A DNA stretch of 64,000 nucleotides from Isoetes taiwanensis (GCA_021234155.1 JAJEKV010000060.1:3208451-3272450), one strand, 5' to 3'. Counted from the first letter of the stretch, positions 32,485 through 47,134 are shown. The notes: generated from the letters alone by a model not told the origin. Made by a program: numbers and translations.

Positions 32485-34690
32485 TCGAAGAGTAGAATAG
32501 AATAAAGTTTTTATTGTCCACGGAGACCAATCAGCCTATGGGATCCAAAAGAGAGCATAGCAGACTTATTACTGTCCGCGTTAAAAAAAAGCCCGCCTCG
32601 AAAGTTTTTTGAGGAAAAAATTGTAGAAGCAATAAAAGTGATGTCAAACTATACAAATATACATATCAAATAAGATATATTCAACTCATGCGAATGTCCG
32701 GGGACATAGTTGATCTGCAGATGTACGACCTCCTGTAGGTACGATCCCAGCATCTGAACTGGAGCCATGCTCATTATCACATGTACCAAGCCTGACAACT
32801 CAGCATAACGCACCCAGCTTTAGTCATACGCTGGACAAACCTGTAGGGTATGGCATTCATCTTCACCGGCCCCAGCATCGACAGAGCTTGTCTTGCCGTG
32901 GCTCCCCAATCCATCTTTTTGTCTCAACATGGAGACAATGTGCACTCATGCGGATCGAGGCAATGAGTCTGCGCCTTTTCATAGGCAGATGGGTACACAA
33001 GTAGCGTTGCGAGTCCCGTTTTCAATGAGGGATTCACGTGGCACTGGTAATGTGTTGTCTTGACCTATTAAAGAGTGCTGGCCTCCCAAAAATTTCTGAG
33101 GATGCAAGCATCAAAGTACTGCCTCACGTTGTGGCAGTCTGCCTATGTTTGCACCTATATTCACATGTGCTCCTGCACATTCCATCTGGAGAGCTACTGA
33201 GCTCACTTTTCCTTCCAACAGGCCGTGAGGCGCTGTGGTCCCATTGTCATGATATAAGACAGGCTAAGGAGGCGACCATCGTCCATAGTGGCCACCTTCT
33301 GAAAGTAGACGATGTGGCAATCCAGGATTGCCATCTAAATGGATAAGAAACCTATCACCCGTAGTAGGATCTGATATGGGACTGTGGACTTCAACCCCAA
33401 CGCCCGAACTAAAAAGGCTTTCTGTACCTGCTCCAAATTATTTAGGTAGAGAGGGACACCACAGGGTCCCAGATCTCGGTCCCCTATAAAGGGACAAGCT
33501 CTATCAAGGCCCCGAACAGGTGCGGCTGATGGGTCTAGTCGTATAACTCTGCTCTATGACTGTTGTTCTGCATTGCCTCTAGTGCCTTCTAGGCCACTGG
33601 TGTTCGTAGATGGATGTAAGCATCCCACTGCATACTAGAGGGGAACTCCATTCCCAAATACTTGTAGGTGGATGCCACTTTCACATTTTGCCGCCAGTAA
33701 CTGAAGAAGGGGGCTCATGGCTGACGTGAGGATGATATGAGGACCACCTTAGTCTTAGCCAGGTTCACTCGCATGTCAGTCACCTGACAGAATGCGTTCA
33801 GAGCATTGAGATGGCGCTTCATGTCTGCCGGAGTGTAAGCAAGGTGGTCCACATCATCATCATATATCAGCTACCTGGTAATCTGATGCAAAAGTGAGCT
33901 CCATCACCCCCATTTTCAGCAAGCCAGCTGCGCCTACAATTTTAGTTTGATATTTGGAATTTTGCTAACCATGATGTGGAAATTGAAAGATCTAACGAAA
34001 CATGTTAAGTTTAGGTGATGTAGCATGCCAGATGGATAGGCTCAAATTGCAGGATTTGTTGTAGAGGGGTTAAACAAACCTGCTAAATTAAAAAAAAAAA
34101 AAGAAGGAAAAAAAATGACGTAAGCACCCCACAGTTGATAGGGTGGCATGGTGGAGGCGTTCATGTTGTGACTGTCTCATAAATCCCATATATTGCATTT
34201 CACAGTTCATACGGGATGTCTAGCAAGGATAGTCTCTTCCAGAACTTCTCCTATGCACAATATTGAGAGCTTTTGCAAAGTCCATGAAGAAGCAATATAG
34301 ATCATGTCATTTATTTTTATTGTCTTCCAATAGGGTGCACAATGTAACAATGTGATCAATTGTGAAATGCTTGGGCCTAAACTTGCTCGGGTTCGAAAGT
34401 GTATGTATCCTTATTTCCTCTAAATGCTTGAGTCTAAAACCTGCCTATCCGAGTAAATGCATCCCTATTTCCTCTGCCAACAATGCCAATTGCTGCTCAA
34501 GCACCATAATGTGCAATAATTGCCAGAACATATTTGTCCTCTACTTTATATATTGAAACTACTCTGTTCCACGGTGACCCTTCTTGATCGTCTCTATTGA
34601 ACAAACTAATTAGGTTACGACGACAATTTGATGCTCAACTCACTTCAATAGTTCTTCTTGCATGCCATCCAAATCAGCTACCTTGTCATT
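32485..34690 (-). mobile_element. LINE D, decayed
   Basis: Minus-strand LINE whose 3' end carries 'actttattctattctact' (32489-32506). RT fragments run from about 34690 to 33300, and a C-terminal region extends to about 32850. Related to but distinct from LINE B. The 5' side ends next to a SINE at 34.8 kb. Confidence 0.8.
33450..34690 (-). pseudogene. LINE D reverse transcriptase
   Basis: Minus-strand motifs in order: VADLDGMQEELLK (like DILGLVAEMFKW of LINE B), KFRPKHFTIDHIVTLC (like GFRPKRSTIDHLVTLC), CFFMDFAKALNIVHR (block A), YDDDVDHLAY (catalytic block with YDDD instead of YADD), DMRVNLAKTKVVL, then ASTYKYLGMEF. Numerous stops and frame changes. Inactive. Confidence 0.8.
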
Positions 34691-34799
34691 TGAGACCCAA
34701 CGTAAAGCTGTCAGTGACACCTACCTCCATTAAAGTCAGTGAGGGACCAACTATAAAGTTAGAGATATAAAATACAAAAGAATAGAGAGAAAGTATAGA

Positions 34800-34813
34800 G
34801 AGAGGAGATATAA

Positions 34814-34883
<70 letters not shown>

Positions 34884-35103
34884 TAGATAGATAGATAGAT
34901 AGTATTTTAACGTCACGCCACAGGGCAAAGATCCAACCGGACATGTGACCACACACACCACACTACATTGCTTGGTTGGGCCCACCCCCCCAATCACTTT
35001 ACATTGCAAGGCCTGTGGGTTTTGACACCCAACAGCCTCGAAAGTGCGAGTCGCGCCTCGAACTCGAGACCTATAGTTGCTAGATCTAGTGTGTTACCAC
35101 TAG

Positions 35104-35110
<7 letters not shown>
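34800..35110 (-). mobile_element. tRNA-derived SINE (copy 2, second family)
   Basis: Minus strand starts CAGTCTAGTGGTAACACAC (box A-like) with GAGTTCGAGGCGC (box B-like) 35 bp later, then a unique body and a tail of (ATCT)n followed by (CT)n at 34910-34817. The tRNA-like head plus simple-repeat tail is typical of plant SINEs. Confidence 0.6.
34817..34907. repeat. (GA)n(GATA)n microsatellite
   Basis: Tail of the adjacent SINE, expanded. Serine/leucine repeat ORFs here are artefacts. Confidence 0.95.
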
Positions 35111-35134
<24 letters not shown>

Positions 35135-36020
35135 ACAACACATAAAACAATTAAGTATGTCGTTGAAACATTGGCCTCCCCCAGGGTCAGAAGGATTTTT
35201 TTTTAACTATTCACTTCTGTCAACAATGGACTCAATTGACCGAGTTCAATTCTATTTACTTTCTCGACAATAGACTTGAATTTGAGATCCTATAAATAGT
35301 GATGAAGGTCTTAACCACTAACAAATGTCCTAGAGAACATACTTTTTGTAATTTTTAATTAGGCAAAATCAAGAAAATGCCTTATATTTTGCAAAAATTA
35401 TCAAAGGGAATTTTATGCTTATCAAATGGAATTTTATGGCTTATCAAATGGAATTTTATAGCTAGTACAATTATATAGTTTTTATGGTTTATCAAATGCA
35501 AAAATTATCTTCACAAATATCTTAGATCATAATAAGATCTTTCCAGCAAGATCAAATTCAACTAAATTAGAGTTGAAATTCAGAAGTTATGTTCTTTTGA
35601 GTTATTTGTTGAAACACACATATAAAATTTGAAGATTCCAACTCCATTTTAGATAATTTTACTGTTGTTGGACAATTTCATTCTCTTCTATAAGTTGTAT
35701 GAAGGTGACTTTCTAGTTTGGTTGGTCACAAAGAAATTAATACCATTTTAGCCAAACACCTTATTTTTAGGGACATTTCGGTAATTTTTGCAAAGCATCG
35801 GACATTTTGGTTTCTCTTATAATAATGAGGTGGGATGTCTTGCACTATTTTAGTCATAATATAATTATCAAAATTATAGACATAATGGTAGATGACACTA
35901 TTCAATAGAAAAAAAGCATGTGAACGTCATTAACATCAAAGCGAAGCACTCATTCTTATATTACATATACTGCGTTATCAATCAGAACTGTATTATCTCA
36001 GTAATATGTTATTTTGCTAC
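35110..36020. other. Unassigned AT-rich interval
   Basis: Includes a short (GA)n at 35105-35133 and a local repeat 'tcaaatggaattttat' (35413-35460, two or three copies). No gene seen. Confidence 0.4.
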
Positions 36021-36026
36021 ATATTC

Positions 36027-36395
36027 TAAACAAGGTGCACCCTGGACTACCACAGTCATCGGATTCGTCAATCCTACGACCCAGATCTTATGTTGGTGCC
36101 TCTGGCACCTCTCGTTTCGCTTATAGTCATTTATGATTGGAGGCGCCTATGATTTTGAAATAATATCGAACCTCAATCCTACGACCCAGATCTTATGTTG
36201 GTGCCTCTGGGCACCTCTCGTTTCGCTTATAGTCATTTATGATTGGAGGCGCCTATGATTTTGAAATAATATCGAACCTCTATACGACTGCCAAAGATTT
36301 TAGAATATGAAATACGGGAGCTCGAACCTCTACCAAAATAATTCAATGTTCTAAAGGGCTACTTTAACCAATATACCTAATGAGCTAATGCGATT
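36027..36395 (-). mobile_element. tRNA-derived SINE (copy 3) with internal duplication
   Basis: Same family as 27058-27335. Minus strand shows TAGCTCATTAGGTA and TTGGTTAAAGTAG, then GGTAGAGGTTCGAGCTCC (box B). A segment of about 105 bp containing 'tatgttggtgcctctgg' is tandemly duplicated (36068-36172 and 36173-36280), nearly without change. Confidence 0.65.
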
Positions 36396-36485
36396 ATTTT
36401 TTATCTTGAATCTTTGATTTTTTTTATAACAACTTATTCGATTGTTTTACGGATATATGGTCTATGATTCGATTGTTTTACAGAT

Positions 36486-36905
36486 ATAGAATAGAATAGA
36501 ATAGAATAGAATATACATTAACGTCCCTTGTGCCGTGAGGCCCCTGGACTTGTGTAGCATGGGCGAGCTCCCTAAAAGGGCGCTACTAGCACATCACCAA
36601 GTAGCGCATGTAGCATTTTCTGAAGGCTGACTTTTTTCTATTATTACCAGCATCCCGCTTTACTTCGGCTTCATGGCCGTGCAATGATGCGTCGTTATCA
36701 ATCAGCTTTTAACTGAACAATTTGTATGGGGTTTATGAGCCGCTTTTGTGCAGTTCATATTACAAACCCTCTTTCATGTCTATGACCTGGGCTACATTAG
36801 TGATGCCGACATTATCGGGGATTAAAACCCCTCACCGACGGGTTTTCGAGGAAAAACTTTAATAGTAATGGGCTCATCGATGCACTGATATTATCGATCC
36901 GTTTT
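36486..36905 (-). mobile_element. LINE A family, 5'-truncated 3' end
   Basis: Starts with (TAGAA)n then 'atacatta', matching the 3' end of LINE A at 16266-16310. The similarity continues through 'gaggcccctggacttgtgt', 'gcgagctccc' and 'atgcgtcgttatcaa'. The minus-strand 5' part carries 'gtttttcctcgaaaacccg' (36861-36843), also present on the + strand at 21212-21230. Confidence 0.75.
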
Positions 36906-37619
36906 AGTCATTCTGGATTTTGGATTTTCCCCATGCCATTATTGTTAGGCTGCAAAAACCCTAAACTAAACTGATTAGTACTGATTAAAGCTCCAATCCG
37001 GAGCTATGAATATGTAGCAATTACTCTCAACATAACATCACGTGTCCAAAGGTCCGTGTTTATAAACCATCTTGAAATATTCTAACTACACTATATTAAC
37101 ACAATCCCCAACTTATGTAGTCACTGCCGAATAGTCCAGATTTATATTAGTGTGAAGCGTCTAAAGAAACTTCCTAATTTCATACATAGCATGCATATAC
37201 TATGTTGATAGAACTGATGCATTGTGCAAAGAAACCGTCCAATTTCATAGCTTACAACAGCCAATCTATATTTATACCTAATGATGATAAAAGAATGAAA
37301 AGATCAATCATCCAGATTATGCAGATAGTGGTATCACCATTCCCTTGTTTTGTGTGTTACTAGCTATTCAATTCAAATGAAAAAACCTGATTAGATGAAC
37401 GTCCTCATCTTCGAGTTTTTTGAAGGCAGCAGCATAATTGATTGTGCTATTCCCTGTTCCACTTTGTTGGACATTCTGCAGTTGGCAAAACTTTTTGTAG
37501 AGTACCAAACATGGTTTTTGATTATTCTATAGATGTCTTCACATAACTGCAACACGTCCTCAAGCACTTGATGTAAGAGCACTTGTAACCTATTATTTAT
37601 TAAAGCCTTTAGGCTCTCC

Positions 37620-37920
37620 TTCAGTCATTTTGGTGATCCGGGAACCAGTTGGAGGGTCGTGCCCTCGCTATCCTGGCCTATGGCGGGGGTTAGACCCCTC
37701 AGTCCGTAGCGTATTCCAGTCTCCTTTTTGACTACAAATACCATACTTATATACATATGCATTGTGTCTTTTCACGCTGGCTGTTATTCTATGGCGGGAG
37801 TTTATAGTGGTCCGGATTACCAGTTGGTGGGTCCAGCCCTCGCTATCTTGGTGTACGGCGGAGGCTGAGCCTCTCTGTCCCGTAACTTATTCCGTCCACC
37901 TTTTACTCAAATGCATTTGC
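37620..37920 (+). repeat. Diverged tandem duplication (~160 bp)
   Basis: Two copies share 'ccagttgg(a/t)gggtc', 'ccctcgctatc', 'ggcgg...ttag/gag' and 'tattccgtc/agtct' in the same order (about 37630-37740 and 37800-37915). No gene recognised. Confidence 0.55.
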
Positions 37921-38480
37921 CTTGCCTATGCAGCCCCTAGCCTCTGCTGTATTCCCTAATTTGTTGCTAAATATAAACTAGAAATCTTTGATCTCCTTTA
38001 TAAACTTAAGAGCTAAAGAAATCTCAAAGCCAGAGAAAAGTAGAGAGCAAATTAGAGCGAATAACATGCTAGAAAATGTCTTTACTAAATGCAATGTCTT
38101 GAAATCTAAATATACGCTACCCCAAGCTAACAGAATTGGTCATTGCCTTGATTCAAAATGAAACATAAAACTTATCTGGAAGCCGTTTGTTCGTGTGCAA
38201 AGTTTCACAGGCCGAAGTTTCAGAGCTGAACCGTCTTTCCCAACAGGCCAATCTCTGAAAAGCTTAAACACCATTGGATGGAGTGCTCAAAGAGCTTTCC
38301 AACAAGCCCAAACACACCCAAAACTGCCACCAGATACAGAAGTTATGGCCAAAAGAAAACTGCAGCCAAACCCTAGCACCGCCAAAAGAGGGCCGGGACT
38401 GTCAGGTGGATTCCGTCGACAAAAACAGAGGAAACACCATACAAATCATGCGTCGACGCAATCTTGCCCTATTCTACCCC
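37921..38480. other. Unassigned interval before GT microsatellite
   Basis: An open frame at 38195-38480 (GRSFRAEPSFPTGQSLKSLN) is weakly coding-like, but I recognise nothing. Confidence 0.3.
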
Positions 38481-38538
38481 GTGTGTGTGTGCGTGTGCGT
38501 GTGCGTGTGCGTGTGCGTGTGCGTGTGTGTGTGTGTGT
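38481..38538. repeat. (GT)n microsatellite
   Basis: Alternating GT with regular C substitutions (GCGTGT). Confidence 0.95.
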
Positions 38539-38824
38539 TGAGCTCTCAAAACTTATTTTTCTTGAAGGCTTTGCATTTCTTCTAACAGGAGAAATTCCCT
38601 ACCTGTAGGCCATTTCATGAATGTAAGGCTTGGCATCGATACGAAATTGCAGTTGCATGAAATAGTCTACTAATAGGAGTTTGACTACGAAATTGGCAAG
38701 CGGATAATTTTATATTTTTGTTCTAATTTGAGGCTTTTTTAGGCCCATGTCTATAGCATACCTCTGAAGCTTCACTACAAATGTCATTAGATGAAATCAT
38801 CATTATAATATCATATAATGGTTG

Positions 38825-40584
<1,760 letters not shown>

Positions 40585-40589
40585 AAGTT

Positions 40590-41415
40590 GTTTCAACTCT
40601 AAAGTGTCCTTAACTTCTACTAAAATTACAAATAAGGTAGAGGATTTTTTTAACCTAAACCTTTTGTATCCAAATGTGAATGTGACCTTTAGGTTTACAT
40701 CATAAATCATCAAAGATGACATATGCGAATCAAGCTTGTCAATAATCACAAGTTACACTCAACATTTTTTTTATTACAGATATGATAATTTGTGGTTCTT
40801 AATGCTGATCCATTTGATCTTATGTTTGATGAAAGACTCTCATTTTAATCTAATTTACAAAGCCTATGAAGGGCATGCTTTGTGCTTGAACAAATCACTT
40901 GAAGACATTTACAAAGGGGTGCTCATGACTATGGTGCTTAGGCATGTTGACATTTTTCCTTGTACCTTTTGCATCTAGACTCTGCCTTTTCATGTCTTTA
41001 GCTTGTTTATCTTAATCATATTTAGAGTCTGCTATTAGATTAAGGCCGGATTAGGTTTGTATGATTTTGGCCACTTACAATGAAGATGAGAAGGCAGATA
41101 ATATTTCATCTAAGGCGGCATATGTCTCTTGCCAGTTTGGCAATGCATGACTTTCCTGTAGTGCACGAGAAGGGGTGAATAATTTAGTACAAAGTTGCTT
41201 TGCCCTTGGTGCCAGCTGCTCCAGTGGTTTTCCAAGAGGGGATTTTCCTGAGCTTGTGCATTGCAAGAAATTTTCTGGATTCTTATACATACTTTTATAA
41301 TACATTTGGGAACTGAAAATATCTAGCTGTTAAGGAAATATTCCAATATTTGAGTTTGTCCCAACATGAGTAACGATGCCCTAATTTATCAAATATATCT
41401 GTTATATATATACAA
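40590..41415. other. Unassigned interval
   Basis: No gene or repeat recognised; an 80-codon open frame at 40736-40978 has no known motif. Confidence 0.35.
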
Positions 41416-41421
41416 TTATAT

Positions 41422-41616
41422 AAGTGTACCAAATGTATATAGAGATTTTGGTGTCGCCGCCTGGACCGTCCAGATCTGAGATCCGACGGCCCTGGTGGAG
41501 CCACCTCAATCCACCCCAAGTGTACCAAATGTATATAGAGATTTTGGTGTCGCTGCCTGGACCGTCTAGATCTGAGATCTGACGGCCCTGGTGGAGCCAC
41601 CTCAATCCACCCCAAG
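41422..41616 (+). repeat. 96-bp tandem duplication
   Basis: Two nearly identical copies of a unit starting 'aagtgtaccaaatgtatat' and holding 'cctggaccgtc(c/t)agatct'. Copies differ at about four positions, so the duplication is recent. Confidence 0.9.
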
Positions 41617-42045
41617 CACCCCCCTTATTTGGGGCTTTTGATCTAGGCCGTCGAATGTGCAGGATGAATGGCCCAGATGTTGCCACATAATTTAAGAGCA
41701 ATAAATGCCATATGATGAGGTGGCAACATTATTAATGACCCATTAATTACTGACGTGCCATAAAGCATTGGGAAAAATAAAAGGTGGGCAATAATGTCTC
41801 ATGACTTATTATTATTGACGTGTCATGGAGCCTCGAGGGATAATTATTTAGACAAAAACAAAAGTATGAAAAAAAATAAATTTTCTTTGGACCATCGGGT
41901 ATGACCATGGCCAAGGGGCCCGAGGTCCAGTGGAGTGATGGCACTCGAAATTGAAGCGCAAGTCTTCTGCATGCGGATTTGAGAAGCAGCCATACTGATC
42001 TGTATCTGGGCTTCGTATTTGCTTGTGCGTGCATATATGATTAGC

Positions 42046-42380
42046 CGCCATAGCCAAGCTTTCTGCCCACGATTACTTTTTGTAGTATGGCCGCCTGTAT
42101 TTGTTGGTAGTCAATGCCGGCATGATATCGATTTTCCACACTGAAGGTTGATTCCAAACACTGAAGTTTGAATCCAAAAATGGTGCTTTTGAGCCGATTT
42201 GGAGAAACTCTAGAGCATTTTTCTGATTAAAAAATGGACGCCATAGCCAAGCTTTCTGCCCACGATTTTTTTTCTGTTGCTAGTGTGGCCGCCTGTATTA
42301 TTTGTTGGCAGTCATTTGGCATGATATCGATTTTCCACGCTGAAGTTTGATTCCAAAAACTGAAGTTTGAAAAAATGGAC
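42046..42380 (+). repeat. 193-bp tandem duplication
   Basis: Units begin 'cgccatagccaagctttctg' at 42046 and 42239. Both hold 'catgatatcgattttccac' and 'ctgaagtttga'. The second copy lacks about 50 bp. Confidence 0.85.
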
Positions 42381-43186
42381 GTTTATGGCAAAACTGGCCC
42401 ATTGCCATGGTCTTGCAGTTCAAAATGGGATGCTCTGGAATGCATGGCCGCTGGGAATCTTTTGCTGTAACAACCAGTGAGGTCTGTGAGTCGCAAGCCG
42501 AAGCCCTAAGCCCTGATTTGCCTTGGTCCAAAAGCAGAGTTTTATGGCTGCGGCATTGTATCCGAGGTTTTCAGGCATTTCAGTTTGATCTCAGTTTTTG
42601 TATGGGACGCACCATTCGAAGGCAATGCTGCTGGGTTATTCCACTGGTGTAAGAGTCATTATTCACATGGCAAATCTAATCTATGTTGACTAGAACAACA
42701 AGAGCCAAGTGCTTTGGATGCAAGAGTTTCCATTGAAGGCGGATACCGGCATTATGGAGAGTTCTGAATTTGAAAATGACCTAGTTGATTATCTTACAGC
42801 ACTAGAGGTATCGTCATGGTTCCTCCTTGAGTTCAAGTTCATTAAAATCTCTACTCTGTAGAAGCGTCTTGATAAGTACTTGCACATTCAACAAAATAGA
42901 AAATGTGTTCTGCGGACATTGGATCTCACCTTAGATTAGATGTGCGGATGAAAACTCCATGGAAGTTTTGAGCACTCAATCCTCTTTGGAGGTATATGTT
43001 ATATGATATACCTTCTTTGCGGTGGAGCAAAAGGTAGTGTTATGTTTAATGTTGTATGATCTCTTATATTGTGGCTCATAATAGCATCTGAGGAGCATTG
43101 TGTTTTTGCGATGTGCTATAAATCAGTTTTTTGTTAAATTAGTTTCATTCATTTGTTGGTTCCTTCTCTTGTTGTCATTCCATTAG

Positions 43187-44742
43187 GTAGACAGGGTATT
43201 CCAGCAAGTGCAGGGATTGTCGCCATCCTTGGTACGTTGTTCTAGCCCATTCTTTTAGCCATAAATATCGTTTGTCAAGCAGACACACATCTACGACTGC
43301 CAAATTAAAAGAGATTAACTGGTGTTCGAAGGAATGCCCCCCTTCCCACCTCCATAGATATAATAGATAGATGTATAATCTATTTGATGATTTGCAAAGG
43401 GTATTCTCTGTAAGAGGCTTTTGTCTGCTTTTTGGGCATTTATTGCAGATTTTTTCTGCAGATAGGCAATGGAAGCAGCTGTTATTTGAGATAGACATTT
43501 TTGTCATGACCCTCTTGCTTTTCTGGTACCAAGCACATTAGCTTGCAGGAATAGCAAGGTCCCATGTCCTAAAATACACAACGCTCAAGCCGCTAACTTG
43601 GCTTCCAGCTATGCTGTTTGGGACCTTATTTGCATATATGAGGCTTTGTAGAACATTTTAAGGTGCTATTACATTTGAGTCATCAATTATGATGCTGTAC
43701 TAATACAGATTATGATTTTCTTCATAAGAAAGCCAGACAAATGGACCAATTTGTACCATCTTTGAACTTATAAATTTATTCTGCAGTTTGTGGCTGGGTA
43801 GCAACTGTGTCAGAGACTGTGAGGAAACTAGTAAAGACAGAGATGCAACATGAGGACCCTCTTCCAAAATCAGCTACCTTTACAAACGAAGAACTTATTA
43901 TCTCAACAATCACGATGGGGATATTCTTGTGTCTGGCAGTTCTAAAGCCCAATGTTCTGGGCTCAGTTCCTTTAATGGCTCTTCCTTTTTTGCGTACATC
44001 TATAATGGTTGGCTACATTCTGGGATCCAGGTAAACTGTAAAATAAGGGCGACATTTCTTGTTCAATGATTTCTTCAATGATTGCTATGTAAGTATTAGC
44101 ATGGTTGCCCTGGTTAGTGACATTCATATGATCATAATTGCATGGGGTTAGTTTGGTGCCGTATTCTCGAGAGAAAACATCCTCTAGTGGGGAGGAATGT
44201 TAAGCATACTAGGGTATAAGATAAAACCTTGGAGAGGTTAGGGAGATTCACCCCTTTGGTGTGTCAATTAGTGGTTATTGCATAACACTTACAGGTGTGC
44301 AGAATGGGGTGGGCACTAGATAGTGCTGGATCGTGTGTGAACATGGTGTTCACTGTTGTTTCATTATGAAACACGTTCTGATACTGAGCATTGAATATGG
44401 ACAGGTGGTGCCAAGAAGCCATCAAATTATACACTGCATGAACCTTTCGCATGTGATATGCTGTCTTAAAATTCACAATGCTCATAAAATAATTCTATAA
44501 TCATCATTCACTTAAGAACCTCAGAGATATATGAGCTACCAGTTTCAATTCAACTTTAAGTATGCATTGTCTCCTAAAAAGTCTTGCATGAAGCCGTATT
44601 ACAAGAGGAGACATTCATCACCTTTTGTTATTTGCAGGTTCCCACAAGATGTTCGAAGAGTGTTCCATCCAATTATAACATGCGCTTTGATGGCAAATGT
44701 GGGTGCCCTTACATACGGTGCAATCACTGGGCTTGGCTACAG
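43187..44742 (+). pseudogene. PLGG1: PLGG1 gene fragment (three exons)
   Basis: PLGG1 is the inner-envelope plastid transporter that exchanges glycolate and glycerate in photorespiration. Three exons join in frame. Exon 43187-43231 (donor GTACGT) encodes RQGIPASAGIVAIL; exon 43787-44030 (acceptor CTGCAG, donor GTAAAC) encodes VCGWVATVSETVRKLVKTEM through LRTSIMVGYILGS; exon 44638-44742 (acceptor TTGCAG, donor GTATGC) encodes RFPQDVRRVFHPIITCALMA and NVGALTYGAITGLGY. These match the end of the LrgA-like part and the linker into the LrgB-like part of the plant protein (VRDIPAASG, VRKMVKTEM, VFHPIICCAL). No in-frame stop is present, yet the upstream membrane segments and the whole LrgB-like half are missing on both sides. 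It is therefore an internal fragment, perhaps captured by a transposon. Confidence 0.8.
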
Positions 44743-45501
44743 GTATGCTTTATGTGGGTGCCTCATTGAAGATATGGAATTTGCAACAAACATTATTAAG
44801 TAACGTGCAGGTTTTGTTGAGATCTATGCCAAGTATTCTAGGACTCTTTTCCATGGTAAATGCAATGCATTTCAAGTTCATTTTTGGTGAAATGGCATGC
44901 AGGTTGATTCTCCCCCCAATGGTCTGGCCTTTCTACTGTGTGGCATAAGGCTGTAGCTGCGGCCTGGGATTTGAGCTTTGTAAGCTGAAGCATTTGATTA
45001 TTGCCTATTGAAATCCGAGCTTGGGGGGTAGATAATACCTCTGTAGTCTTGAATCCATTCCATTTGTCTGCAAGAACTTCTATGCTTGACTATTCACTGT
45101 ACTTCACAGTAGCAAGCCAACGGGTGGCCCTGGAGCACCTCCTTCATTAAAACGCAATGCCACCAGGTCTAGTGCAGGAACAAAATCAAATGCTGTTGAT
45201 GACTGGACATGTACCATGTGCGGCTGTGCTAATTTTGCCCGACGCATCTAGTGCTTCCAGGTTCAGCACGTTCAGATTTATGTTTTGGTATTTTTAATTC
45301 TTGATACAACGCTTTATTTTTAATAATGGTGGGAATGTCCCTTTGCATTGCAAGTAGCTACAGTATAGTTCATTGAACTGCAAGAAAGCTTAAATCTGGT
45401 TTTTTTTTTCATAGTGTAACGAAGGGCGTTCTGATGACGCACCACCTGCAGACGTATCTGCATCTGCATTTTTAAATTCAGGGAAAAGAGGATCTGAAGC
45501 A

Positions 45502-47121
45502 TGTGACGTCCCCTACTCATATACGGTGCACTCACCGTATACAAACAGGAGTTCATCCCCCATACCAGCTCCATGCTAATATAGGGCCCTCCATTATCAC
45601 TGCAACCTTGAAGAGTTCCAAAGGGGGAAGAATGAAGGGTCCTTTACCTGTCTCCCTCGGGGCCTACCCAAACTGCGGAAGCGTGAACATACATGTCATT
45701 AGTACATACATCAACATCATATGACCATCACGAAGGATGGTCCTCCACATATCTGCATAGACAAAGATCAAGACACATCACATAGGGAATCCTACCCAAA
45801 GGCTCGGACTCAAAGGGATGATCGACGGCTTGGGTCTTTCGAGTTCATTGCGCATGTAATTCATGGCAATGGATTTGGCTGGCATAAGAACATGGCATAG
45901 GGTTGTCCACTCCATCCGCCCCTCCCTGTGCACACTTTGCGTAGTAGGTGAAAAGTGTTGGGACTGGATCAGAGTTCACGGATGCATAGCCAAAAGGGCT
46001 ATTCCCGGGTTTCATCTCCCCGGGCCCGATGGGGCGGTAGGGATCACTCTCCTCGAGATCTACATGCTGACTCAAGGTGACTAGAGGGCCACCGCCTGAT
46101 TGGACTTGAACTCAATGGAAGGTCATATCCACCACCCACGAGTAAAATCGAGCCCATGCCTTGCCCACACGCAGGGGCAAGCCATTGGACCTAGTCACAA
46201 TGATCCCCGGTTAGCACTAACACACCATAGGGATTGTTCAAGAGTCGAACCACGAACCTCCTTATAAGCCCGGCCGGGCCCCTTCACCCACAACCGGGTG
46301 TGCTCTTGTGCACAAAGCCGAATCTATGGTGTGCTAGAGAGGCTAGTCTAGGAGCATCTACTACCAAGCTTGAAGTCTCTACCCCTTCCCAATACAAGGA
46401 GTTCACAGAGATACATCATCCATATACATCACGTAAGAACTAAAGAACATAGATCTAATCTATATCATAGAGTTAGGTTCTTTAGTTAGAGTCTGGTATC
46501 TACTCATCTAGAGATCTAGATAGCTGCTAAAGGCGATTTAATAGGCTAAACCCACTTGATACAATGACCGGAAAACGGTTTAGACCATTAAATCGACTAC
46601 TACACCGATCCATGAGTTGCTCCTCCTCGACCGAAGTTGACCATCCCAACAACCGCTTTCGAATCAAGGGAAACTAATGGTGCCATTCTCTCGGGGCGAG
46701 TCCCGGGAGGCGGTTTTGACTCGAGAGCAGCCAAAAACAGAGCTCTAAAACCCTAGGAACGAAAATGGGCAAGTTAGGGTTCTCCTACTTAAATAGGCAA
46801 GGGTTGGGGCTTAGGGTTTCCAATTATCCCTTTAGGCATGTGGGATAATTGGAAATGGGCCCACTTGCCTTTAATGGCTAGGTGGCCAAATGTGCCTACA
46901 TGGAAATGTGTGCACCTAAATGTGCCCATGGAAGTGTGTGCACCTTAATAAATGTGCATGTGCACATTAATAAGAAATGCACATACCTAGCAAGTTGCCC
47001 CCTAGGGCTACTCACCGGCTACACGCGTCTGCATTACACGCCGTCGGGTTGGCGTGGTAATGCGATGACGAGACAAGCATGAAGATACGCCCGGGACCGT
47101 ATATCGTGGCCGAACGCCACA
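45502..47121 (-). repeat. LTR (3' LTR in element orientation)
   Basis: About 1620 bp. Long identical stretches with 55678-57311, interrupted by short clustered differences. On the minus strand it begins TGTGGCGTTC directly after the polypurine tract. Confidence 0.9.
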
Positions 47122-47134
47122 TTCTCCCCACCTT
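47122..47134 (-). other. Polypurine tract
   Basis: AAGGTGGGGAGAA on minus, immediately before TGTGGCG of the LTR; primes plus-strand DNA synthesis. A second near-copy (CAAGGTGGGGAGACCC) lies at about 47161-47176. Confidence 0.7.

Noticed and set aside
33038-33346. 102-codon plus-strand open frame
   Set aside because: Antisense to the C-terminal part of LINE D.
34686-35009. Ser-Leu repeat open frames
   Set aside because: Translation of a GA/CT microsatellite at a SINE tail.
45503-46443. Open frames of 65-84 codons in the left LTR
   Set aside because: Inside an LTR; not conserved in the right LTR, which is shifted at several places.
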